Positions 31,179 to 38,849 of a stretch of 64,000 nucleotides of DNA are shown in pieces (positions within the stretch are counted from its first letter, which is position 1; the number at the start of each line of letters is the position of its first letter). The notes beneath the pieces are model-generated. The model was not told where the DNA came from. It made no database searches and saw only the letters and a list, made by a program, of their open reading frames with translations. The stretch comes from Diaphorobacter sp. HDW4B (lineage in GTDB: Bacteria > Pseudomonadota > Gammaproteobacteria > Burkholderiales > Burkholderiaceae_C). A program made the translations under genes and the position numbers. The stretch lies in contig NZ_CP049905.1 of assembly GCF_011305535.1 (NCBI RefSeq), positions 3,160,001-3,224,000 of the forward strand, written 5' to 3'.

Positions 31179-32099
31179 ATGGCCCTGTCATCTCTTATCC
31201 CCAGCCGCGTGAAACTCATCGACGTGGGCCCGCGTGATGGCCTGCAGAACGAGAAAACGCCCGTTCCCGCAGAAGTGAAAATCGAGCTTGTGCATCGCCT
31301 GCAGGACGCGGGCCTGAAGGAAATCGAAGTCACCAGCTACGTCAGTCCCAAGTGGGTGCCGCAGATGGGCGACAACGTCGAAGTGATGGCGGGCATTTCG
31401 CGCCAGCCGGGCGTGCTGTATTCGGTGCTCACGCCCAACATGAAGGGCTTTGAATCGTCCGTCGCATCCAAGCCCGACGAGATCGTCGTGTTCGGCGCGG
31501 CGAGCGAAGCCTTCAGCCAGAAGAACATCAACTGCTCCATCGCCGAAAGCATCGAGCGCTTTGCGCCCGTTGTCGAAGCCGCGCTGGCCGCTGGCATCAA
31601 GGTGCGCGGCGCGATGAGCTGCACCGTGGGCTGCCCTTACGAAGGCGAGATCGCTCCCGAAAAGGTGGGCGAGCTTGCGCGCCTGATGAAGAACATCGGC
31701 GTGCAGCGCGTGGACGTGGCCGACACCATCGGCGTGGGCACGCCGCGCAAGGTGCAGGCCGCCATCGAAGCAACGCTCAAGCATTTCGACATCGACAACA
31801 TCTCCGGCCATTTCCACGACACCTACGGACAGGCGCTCTCCAACACGCTGGCCGCGCTGGAACTGGGCGTGTGGAATTACCAGTCGTCCGTCGCGGGTCT
31901 GGGTGGCTGCCCATATGCGAAGGGCGCGACCGGCAACGTCTCGACCGAAGATGTGGTCTACCTGCTGCAAGGCATGGGCATCGACACCGGCATCGATCTC
32001 GACAAGCTGGTCGATGCAGGCAAGTTCATCAGCGATTATCTCGGCCGCAAGCCGAACTCGCGCGTGGCGACCGCCATCATCAACAAGCGCGCAGGCTGA
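31179..32099 (+). CDS. liuE: Hydroxymethylglutaryl-CoA lyase
   Basis: This 306-residue TIM-barrel lyase cleaves HMG-CoA to acetoacetate and acetyl-CoA, the last step of leucine breakdown. It has VGPRDGLQNE (about 13-22), with the divalent-metal Asp and catalytic Arg, and FHDTYGQALSN, with metal His. The signature SVAGLGGCPYAKGATGN carries the active-site Cys at about residue 244. Length and motifs are complete. GAAGGAA lies 9-15 nt before the ATG. Three overlapping genes follow at once, starting seven bases after the stop. Confidence 0.96.
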   Translation: MALSSLIPSRVKLIDVGPRDGLQNEKTPVPAEVKIELVHRLQDAGLKEIEVTSYVSPKWVPQMGDNVEVMAGISRQPGVLYSVLTPNMKGFESSVASKPDEIVVFGAASEAFSQKNINCSIAESIERFAPVVEAALAAGIKVRGAMSCTVGCPYEGEIAPEKVGELARLMKNIGVQRVDVADTIGVGTPRKVQAAIEATLKHFDIDNISGHFHDTYGQALSNTLAALELGVWNYQSSVAGLGGCPYAKGATGNVSTEDVVYLLQGMGIDTGIDLDKLVDAGKFISDYLGRKPNSRVATAIINKRAG

Positions 32100-32106
32100 T
32101 CGCATC

Positions 32107-32613
32107 ATGTGTGGATCCGAACTCCATGCCTTGCCCGACGGCGTGCGCCGCGTGGCCGAAGAGCTGCAGGCCAAGGGTCATGCGCACGCGCCGGTCATGC
32201 TCGACAACTCCGCGCGCACCGCGCAGGAAGCAGCCGATGCGCTTGGCATCACCGTCGGGCAGATCGCCAAGAGCATCATCTTTCGCCGCAAGATCGACGA
32301 TGTGGCGGTGCTGGTGATCACGTCGGGTGACCGCCGCGTCGATGAGAAAAAAGTCGATGCGCTCGTCGGCAAAACAGGCCGCGCAGATGCCGAATTCGTG
32401 AAGGCCCAAACCGGCTTCACGATTGGCGGCGTGTCGCCCGTCGCGCATGCGAACAAGCCGGTCACGCTGATCGACAGAGATTTGTTCCGCTTCGATGTGA
32501 TCTGGGCTGCTGCGGGTCATCCGAACGGCGTGTTCCAGCTCGCTCCGCAAGATTTGGAAAAACTCACCGGTGCGCCGGTGGCTGATGTGGTGAAAGAGAT
32601 CGAGAAGGCATGA
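32107..32613 (+). CDS. YbaK/ProX-type aminoacyl-tRNA deacylase family protein
   Basis: This 168-residue protein belongs to the YbaK/prolyl-tRNA synthetase-associated domain family, whose members hydrolyse mischarged tRNAs such as Cys- or Ala-tRNA(Pro). The family marks are the conserved lysine in IAKSIIFRRK (about 57-66), SGDRRVDEKK, and GGVSPVAHANKPVTLID followed by AAAGHPNGVFQLAP near the end. The ATG at 32107 lacks a clear ribosome-binding site; it may be read by coupling from liuE, seven bases away. The stop overlaps the next start by four bases. Confidence 0.85.
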   Translation: MCGSELHALPDGVRRVAEELQAKGHAHAPVMLDNSARTAQEAADALGITVGQIAKSIIFRRKIDDVAVLVITSGDRRVDEKKVDALVGKTGRADAEFVKAQTGFTIGGVSPVAHANKPVTLIDRDLFRFDVIWAAAGHPNGVFQLAPQDLEKLTGAPVADVVKEIEKA

Positions 32614-32900
32614 GCGACACCAACAACCAGGCGACGCAAGTCGTGGACAACCTGCTGCTCGAAGCGCGCTCGCTCGATGTGGCCGAACTCGGCCATTTTG
32701 CGGACACGTATGACGGCGTCGTCGATTCGCCTTGCGTGAACGTCTGCCGCATGACCGCTGACCGCAGTCATTGCCAGGGTTGCTTTCGCACCATCGAGGA
32801 AATCCGCCAATGGTCCAAGGCCGACGCCGCCACGCGCCGCACGATCTGGTTTGCAGCGCTTGCACGCGCGGGCATCGAACAACCGAAGGCAATCGCATGA
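32610..32900 (+). CDS. DUF1289 small cysteine-rich protein
   Basis: This 96-residue protein has the DUF1289 core SPCVNVCRM and CQGCFRTIEEIRQW, with four cysteines at 42, 46, 55 and 58 that could bind a metal or Fe-S cluster. An N-terminal extension of about 35 residues precedes the core. Members of this family are small proteins of unknown role, often beside dehydrogenase or oxidoreductase genes. Start and stop each overlap the neighbouring genes by four bases (ATGA), which implies coupled translation in a three-gene unit. Confidence 0.85.
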   Translation: MSDTNNQATQVVDNLLLEARSLDVAELGHFADTYDGVVDSPCVNVCRMTADRSHCQGCFRTIEEIRQWSKADAATRRTIWFAALARAGIEQPKAIA

Positions 32901-33559
32901 GCACGACCGCGACGACCACGACCACGAAGCAGATCACCTGCTGGCTTGATTTCGTCTCGCCCTACGCGTGGCTCGCGTTCGAGCAGGCACCGCGCACGTT
33001 GGAAGGATTGAGCTACCAGTTGCGCTACAAGCCCGTGCTGCTCGGCGCATTGCTCAAGCAACATGCCAACCCCGGACCGGCCGGCATCGTGCCCAAGCGT
33101 GAATGGACATACCGCCACGCGACATGGCTTGGTCACGCGCAAGGTTGCGGTCTGCAGATGCCCGCGCAGCATCCGTTCAATCCACTGCCGCTGCTGCGCC
33201 TTGCGCTGTCGTGCAGCGACGATGGCTGCATCAACCGCTTCACCGCCGATGCGATCTTTCGCCATGTGTGGCTGGGTGGCGCAGATGCCGTGGACCCCGC
33301 GCGCATCGCCGCGTTGAAGGACACCTTGCGCGAACAGATCCGCCCGGACGCAGACGATCAGGCCAAGGCCTTTCTGCGCGCGAACACCGACGAAGCCAAC
33401 GCGCTTGGCGTGTTCGGCGTGCCGATGTTCGAGGTCGACGGCAAGATGTTCTGGGGCCAGGACAGCCTGCCCATGCTGCGTGCGTATCTGGATGGCGATG
33501 CGTGGTTCGACACTGGCGCCTGGGATGGCATCGCGCAGGTGAAATCCGGCTTGGGTTGA
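32897..33559 (+). CDS. 2-hydroxychromene-2-carboxylate isomerase / DsbA-family protein
   Basis: This 220-residue thioredoxin-fold protein of the kappa-GST-like isomerase group would act with glutathione. The N-terminal strand CWLDFVSPYAWLAFEQ has Ser21 in place of the DsbA active-site cysteine. A helical domain occupies the middle and VFGVPMFEVDGKMFWGQDSLPML (about 175-197; cis-Pro in VFGVPMF) closes the fold. No signal peptide, so cytosolic. It is the last gene of the coupled unit behind liuE. The original substrate, an aromatic-degradation intermediate, need not apply here. Confidence 0.88.
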   Translation: MSTTATTTTTKQITCWLDFVSPYAWLAFEQAPRTLEGLSYQLRYKPVLLGALLKQHANPGPAGIVPKREWTYRHATWLGHAQGCGLQMPAQHPFNPLPLLRLALSCSDDGCINRFTADAIFRHVWLGGADAVDPARIAALKDTLREQIRPDADDQAKAFLRANTDEANALGVFGVPMFEVDGKMFWGQDSLPMLRAYLDGDAWFDTGAWDGIAQVKSGLG

Positions 33560-33658
33560 AGTGCACACGCTGCCGTAGCGATTGTTGACGGAGTCCCGGC
33601 AGTTGGTTTGCAGTTGTCTGATGTACAGGACTGCAACTTCATTGAATCCTCTTGAAAA

Positions 33659-33698
33659 TTTTGAAAGCGGTGGCTCTCATGGCACACCGCTTTCAAAA
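33659..33698 (+). promoter_or_regulatory. Hairpin in the leader of the first tandem paralog
   Basis: TTTTGAAAGCGGTG (33659-33672) and CACCGCTTTCAAAA (33685-33698) form a perfect 14-bp stem with a 12-nt loop. It ends eight bases before the ribosome-binding site GAGGGAGG (33706-33713) of the first paralog. It could protect the mRNA or modulate translation. No matching stem was found before the other three copies. Confidence 0.55.
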
Positions 33699-33720
33699 CC
33701 AATACGAGGGAGGATTCACC

Positions 33721-35217
33721 ATGAAGAGAAAGCATATTTTCCGTGCGCTGGCCGTTGCTGCGGCCTGTGTTCTGAGCTTGAACGCGCAGGCCGTCACCAA
33801 ACTGGAAGGCGCAACCGCCAACACCTTGCAGGTCAGCGAATCGGGGGCAGGGCACTTTCTGATCGTGCCGTACTTCACCACGCAAAGCGGCAACGCGCTG
33901 CTGCTCTCGCTGATCAACATGGACGAGGTCAACGGCAAGGCCGTGAAACTGCGCTTTCGCAGCGCGCGCAATGCGGACACGCTGTTCGACTTCCAGGTGT
34001 TTCTCGCGCCGGGCGACATGTGGACTGGCAATGTGAGTCAGAACGGCAACGGGCTGTCGTATCTCACTACGTCGGATGCGAGTTGCTCCAAGCCTGGCAG
34101 AGCGTCGATCAACGCTACACCATTCAAGACCGGGCGACTCAATCCCAAGGCAAGCGCAGCGGCGCGTGCCGATGAAACGCGCGAAGGCTACATCGAGATC
34201 GTGACGATGGCCGACATTCCGCCGAGCAGCAGCGGGCTGTTTCCATTGATCACGCTGGAGAATGAAATTCCCGGCTGCGAGTTCGCAACAAGCAGCGCCC
34301 TGTGGTCCGCGCTGGATGTGAACAAGACCGGTCTGGCGGACTATGCCGCCATGGGCATGCAGCCCCCAAGCACCGGACTCACGGCTAACTGGACCATCAT
34401 GAATGTGCCCAAGGCCTTGTCGTGGAGTGGCGCAGCGTTTGCACTGGAAGCGCGGCGGGATGGTCGCGCAGCGCGGGGCAATCTCGCGTACTTCCCGCAA
34501 AGCACATCGATTTTGAGTAATGTCGGCACTTACACGGCGGACCCGCTGTTCGCTGCTTCGTCCCTGCGTCTGGTCGGGAGGATGAATGATCTGCCAGACA
34601 TTTCAACGCCGTATGTGGCGGGTGTGAGCAACCCTTCGCAACAGGCCAAGGCGTTGACCAGTCTTCTGGAAGTGCCGACGGTGTCCAACGAGTTCTGGAC
34701 GGATGCTGGAATCGCAGCCGAGACCGAATGGCTGTTCTCCATGCCAACCAGACGCTTCATTGTGGGCATCGACTATTCGGCAGAAGGAATGCTGGATCCG
34801 GTGGTCAATTCCGCACTCGGAGCGACGGAAGACTCGAGCTGGATATCCATGCCGTCGGATTGGACGGCGTGCCTTGATGAGCCAAGCCGCACGGTAAGGG
34901 ACAGAAGCGGGGTGAGACCCGACAGTGTCGAGACACAGGAGATTCGCATCAATTTCCTGTGTGGAGCGACAACGCTGTACCCCGTGCGAAGTCATCCGGA
35001 TACCGACGGCGGAGTTCTCTCGTCCAGTTCAGCCCCCGGAAATGTGCGCACCGTTGATGTCACCAATGGTTGGATGTCTCTTCGTCATGGTGGCTGGACT
35101 GGCAACGGCATGCCCGTCATTGGCCAAGCCTTCGTTCGCGCCTTCAATCCCAACGTGGCCCCCGGCACGGCTGGCAACTTCAGTGTGACCTGGCCGCATC
35201 GGCTTCTCAAGAACTGA
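33721..35217 (+). CDS. Secreted protein of unknown function, tandem family copy 1
   Basis: I do not recognise this 498-residue protein. A signal peptide (residues 1 to about 22, ending LNAQA) directs it to the envelope. Then comes a conserved block: VSESGAGHFLIVPYFTTQ (about 39-56), LLSLINMDEVNGKAVKLRFR, FQVFLAPGDMWTGNVSQ, EGYIEIVTMADIPPS and WTIMNVPKALSWSGAAFALE. Residues about 370-450 are variable. The protein ends with the invariant FNPNVAPGTAGNFSVTWPHRLLKN (C-terminal 24 residues). There are no membrane helices; strand-rich regions could form a beta structure. GAGGGAGG is an unusually strong ribosome-binding site, so expression may be high. Three paralogs follow in tandem. Confidence 0.85.
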   Translation: MKRKHIFRALAVAAACVLSLNAQAVTKLEGATANTLQVSESGAGHFLIVPYFTTQSGNALLLSLINMDEVNGKAVKLRFRSARNADTLFDFQVFLAPGDMWTGNVSQNGNGLSYLTTSDASCSKPGRASINATPFKTGRLNPKASAAARADETREGYIEIVTMADIPPSSSGLFPLITLENEIPGCEFATSSALWSALDVNKTGLADYAAMGMQPPSTGLTANWTIMNVPKALSWSGAAFALEARRDGRAARGNLAYFPQSTSILSNVGTYTADPLFAASSLRLVGRMNDLPDISTPYVAGVSNPSQQAKALTSLLEVPTVSNEFWTDAGIAAETEWLFSMPTRRFIVGIDYSAEGMLDPVVNSALGATEDSSWISMPSDWTACLDEPSRTVRDRSGVRPDSVETQEIRINFLCGATTLYPVRSHPDTDGGVLSSSSAPGNVRTVDVTNGWMSLRHGGWTGNGMPVIGQAFVRAFNPNVAPGTAGNFSVTWPHRLLKN

Positions 35218-35404
35218 AGTACTTGAAGTCCATGCGTTGCATTGCACTTGCCTGACGAAGACGCGATTGTTGACGTATTCGCGGGTTCCTTATCGAAGTC
35301 CTCTGATGTGAGTGAGTGTGAACGATCGATTTTCTTTCGACACTTTGTATGTGGATTGTCCATTCAGCAATTCATATGCAAACCAATACGAGGGAGGATT
35401 CATC

Positions 35405-36906
35405 ATGATGAGAACGACGATATGTGCGCTGGCCGTTGCCTTGGCGTGTGCTGTGAGTTTCAACGCGCAGGCGGTGGTCAAGTTGGAGGGTGCCACCGCC
35501 AATACATTGCAGGTCAGCGAATCGGGCGCGGGGCATTTTCTGATCGTGCCGTACTTCACCACGCAAAGTGGCAACGCGCTCCGCTGTCACTGATCAACAT
35601 GGACGAGTTCAACGGCAAGGCGGTCAAACTGCGCTTTCGCAGCGCGCGCAACGCGGACACGCTGTACGACTTTCAGGTGTTTCTCGCGCCGGGCGACATG
35701 TGGACGGCCAATGTGAGTCAGAACGGCGCAGGACTGTCGTTTCTCACGACAGCGGATGCGAGTTGCACCAAACCCGCGAAGTCGGTGATCAATGCCACGC
35801 CATTTCAGACTGAGCGACTTGATCCGAGCATCACGGCGGCGGAGCGTGCGGGGGAGACGAGGGAAGGCTATATCGAGATCGTTACGATGGCGGATATTCC
35901 GCCGAGTGCGAGTGGCCTGTTCCCGTTGATCGACCTGAATGATGGCGTGGCACGCTGTTCCAACCTGACGAGCAATACGGCTTGGACGGCGCTGGATGTC
36001 AACAAGGCTGGGTTGTCCGATTACGCAACGTTGGGCATGCAGCCACCGTCCAGCGGCTTGACGGCCAACTGGACGATCATCAACGTGCCCAAGGCCTTGT
36101 CATGGAGCGGATCGGCGCTGGCTTTGGAGGCGCAGCGTGACGGGAAGGCCGCACGGGGGAATCTGGCGTATTTTCCGCAGATCATGACGACGGCTTCCGC
36201 TGCGCAAAACTACTCGGCAGATCCGCTGTACGCAGGCGCGAATCCGCCGTTGGCTGCTCGCATGAGTGACTTTCCGGACATCTCGACGCCGTACGTTGCT
36301 GGTGTGGGCACTGCGAATCAACAGGCCAAAGCGTTGAAGGAATTGTTGGCAGTGACTTCCGTTTCGAACGAGTTCTGGACGGACAAGGGAATTGCGGCGG
36401 AGACGGACTGGTTGTTCAGCATGCCGACCAAGCGCTATGCGATGGCCGTCAACTACAAGGCACCTGCGGCGTCGAAATTGGTGCTCAACACCGAGGTCGA
36501 TCCGGACGCCCTGACGATGGACAATTTCCTCAATTCGATGGATGGATACTGCGTCACCGACTTGGCTCTCAACGCATATGACAGAGAGTCGAGAGCTTAC
36601 TCGGTCATTCAAGTCATTGCGGCGCAATCGAACAAGCCTATGCACGTATGCAGTGCAGTCAGTTTGCTGAACATGAGTGAGTTCATTGAAAAGTTGGTTC
36701 CATTGACTTTGTTGGCCTCACCGCCTGTGCTCGCCAATGGTTGGATGAAGCTTCACGCGAATGGCGCGAATGGCGCGAATGGCGCGCAGGGCAAGGGGCG
36801 TCCCATCATTGGCCACGCATTCGTCCGAGCCTTCAATCCCAACGTGGCCCCTGGCACGGCTGGCAACTTCAGCGTGACCTGGCCGCATCGCCTTCTCAAG
36901 AACTGA
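35405..36906 (+). pseudogene. Tandem family copy 2, interrupted by a frameshift
   Basis: The reading frame opens at 35405 with a signal peptide (ending NAQA) and runs through the conserved FLIVPYFTTQSGNAL. It then shifts near 35581-35583, where copy 1 has GCGCTGCTGCTCTCGCTG and this copy has GCGCTCCGCTGTCACTG, one base shorter. The first frame stops at 35593. The rest of the protein (from LSLINMDEFNGKAVKLRFR to the invariant HRLLKN end) is intact in the next frame to 36906. The site is not a homopolymer run. It is either a recent pseudogene or a sequencing error; the body shows no other damage. The leader has the same CCAATACGAGGGAGGATTCA block as copy 1. Confidence 0.8.
36756..36782 (+). repeat. 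Three 9-bp tandem repeats inside copy 2
   Basis: CGCGAATGG is repeated three times without change and followed by a partial fourth unit. It encodes Ala-Asn-Gly units in the variable part just before the invariant C-terminus. The repeat keeps frame, so slippage would change only the length of the loop. The other copies lack it. Confidence 0.8.
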
Positions 36907-37197
36907 AGTTCGTTTGTTTCCTTCAAAAGCGTGTTCGTTCGCCTGCACTCCAGATGCATTTCGGGTGCGGGCCTCGAACATCACAATCATTCTTGGCAGG
37001 CACCCTCGTCCGGCTCAAGAAATGGTTCACGCCAACGCAAATCTTCGCTGAGTTGGCGATTCTCTACAGAATTCCTAGACGCAGTTTGAAATCGTTTGAT
37101 TTGTTGGACGATTGCATCCTTGAATTCTCTTGATACTCCTCGGCGCGGGCGTTTACAGACTGTTCCGCAATCAAACCTATACGAGGGAGGAATCAAT

Positions 37198-38688
37198 ATG
37201 AGAAAGAGCATCTGTGCGTTGGCCGCTGTGGCTGCCTGCACTTTGGGTTTCAACGCGCAAGCGGTTGTCAAACTGGAAGGGGCTACCGCCAATGCGTTGG
37301 AGGTCAGTGAATCGGGGGCCGGGCATTTCCTGGTTGTGCCGTACTTCACTACGCAAAGCGGGAATGCGCTGCTGTTTTCGCTGGTCAACATGGATGAGGT
37401 CAATGGCAAGGCCGTGAAGATGCGCTTTCGCAGCGCGCGCAATGCAGACACGCTGTTCGACTTTCAGGTGTTTCTCGCACCGGGCGACATGTGGACGGCC
37501 AATGTGAGCCAGAACAGCGCAGGACTGTCGTTTCTCACGACAGCGGATACGAGTTGCACCAAGCCCGCGAAGTCTTCCCTCAATAGCACACCGTTCCAGA
37601 CCGAGCGATTGAATTCCAAGCGCACGGCTGCGGCGCGTGCCGACGAAACCCGCGAGGGCTATATCGAGATCGTCACAATGGCGGATATTCCTCCAAGTGA
37701 CAAGGGTCTGTATCCGCTGATTGCAGCGAACGCGGGCACAGCCCGTTGCGCGAATGCATCGGGCAATGCGACTTGGACGGCGCTGGATTCGAATCGGGCC
37801 GGACTGTCAGACTATGTGGCACTGGGCATGCAGCCGCCCTCCAGCGGCTTGACTGCCAATTGGACGATCATCAATGTGCCCAAGGCCTTGTCATGGAGCG
37901 GCTCGGCATTTGCCTTGGAGGCGCGCAAGGGTGGTGTCGCAGCGCTGGGGAATCTGGCTTACTTTCCACAGGTCTCAACGACTTTGAGCAATGCGGGAAC
38001 TTATTCGGCAGACCCCTTGTTTGCATCCGCAAAGCCGCGTCTGGCCGCGAAGATGAGTGAACTGCCGGATATCTCCACGCCGTATGTGTCGGCAACGACG
38101 GACCCCAATCAACAGGCGAAGGCGTTGACGAGCCTGCTGGAGGTGACGACAGTGGCCAACGAGTTCTGGACCGATGCAGGAATTGTTGCAGCGACGGATT
38201 GGCTGTTCTCGATGCCAACCAGACGTTTCATGCTGGGGGTCGACTATTCGGCCGGAAGTTCTGCGGCGTTGGTATACAACTCCGCCATGGGCGTGTCCCA
38301 AGACACACTTTCGTTGTCCTATTGGGATGGTGAGTCTGTTTGCGATATCGAGCCAGTGCGTTCCGTGAGAGATCGAAATGGGGTCAAATCCACCTGGGCC
38401 GATACCAAGGAGGCGCGCTTCAACTTCTTGTGTGGAGCGACCTCTTTGTACTCACTGCGAAGCATTGCCAACAAGGACAGTGGGGTGCTTGGCTCCAGCG
38501 TCGGCGACGGGAGCGAACGCAGCATCGATATCTCCAACGGATGGATGGCAACCAGCCTCGAAAGTTTGGATGGTAAAGGTCTCCCCGTCATTGGTCAGGC
38601 CTTTGTCCGCGCATTCAATCCCAGTGTTGCCCCCGGCACAGCTGGCAACTTCAGCGTGACCTGGCCGCATCGTCTTCTCAAGAACTAA
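37198..38688 (+). CDS. Secreted protein of unknown function, tandem family copy 3
   Basis: This 496-residue paralog has a signal peptide ending FNAQA near residue 21. The same ordered blocks follow: VSESGAGHFLVVPYFTTQ, LVNMDEVNGKAVKMRFRSAR, FLAPGDMWTANVSQNSAG, REGYIEIVTMADIPPSDKG, NVPKALSWSGSAFALEARKG and FWTDAGIVAATDWLFSMPTR. Four or five cysteines are spaced along the chain (DTSCTK, ARCANA, VCDIEP, FLCGAT), enough for two disulfides in the periplasm. The variable part lies at about 350-450 and the last 30 residues nearly equal those of copies 1 and 2. The leader again carries TACGAGGGAGGA. The 291 nt before it hold no gene; they share a CTTGAAT-CTCTTGA segment with the leader of copy 1. Confidence 0.85.
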   Translation: MRKSICALAAVAACTLGFNAQAVVKLEGATANALEVSESGAGHFLVVPYFTTQSGNALLFSLVNMDEVNGKAVKMRFRSARNADTLFDFQVFLAPGDMWTANVSQNSAGLSFLTTADTSCTKPAKSSLNSTPFQTERLNSKRTAAARADETREGYIEIVTMADIPPSDKGLYPLIAANAGTARCANASGNATWTALDSNRAGLSDYVALGMQPPSSGLTANWTIINVPKALSWSGSAFALEARKGGVAALGNLAYFPQVSTTLSNAGTYSADPLFASAKPRLAAKMSELPDISTPYVSATTDPNQQAKALTSLLEVTTVANEFWTDAGIVAATDWLFSMPTRRFMLGVDYSAGSSAALVYNSAMGVSQDTLSLSYWDGESVCDIEPVRSVRDRNGVKSTWADTKEARFNFLCGATSLYSLRSIANKDSGVLGSSVGDGSERSIDISNGWMATSLESLDGKGLPVIGQAFVRAFNPSVAPGTAGNFSVTWPHRLLKN

Positions 38689-38712
38689 AGAACTGTTCAT
38701 ATCGTGGCTCAC

Positions 38713-38750
38713 ACGCCCGCATCCTTTATCCCGGATGCGGGCGTTTGGTC
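38713..38750 (+). terminator. Intrinsic terminator after tandem copy 3
   Basis: ACGCCCGCATCC (38713-38724) and GGATGCGGGCGT (38733-38744) form a perfect 12-bp stem with an eight-base loop, followed by TTGGTCTTT. It separates copies 1-3 from the more diverged copy 4. Confidence 0.85.
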
Positions 38751-38849
38751 TTTCCCGTTCCGATTTGAATCGTCAATAATGATGTCCAACCATCAACCGG
38801 CTGGCATCAGCAAACAGCGCTTTGCCATCCAACGATTGGGAGCGTGCGT

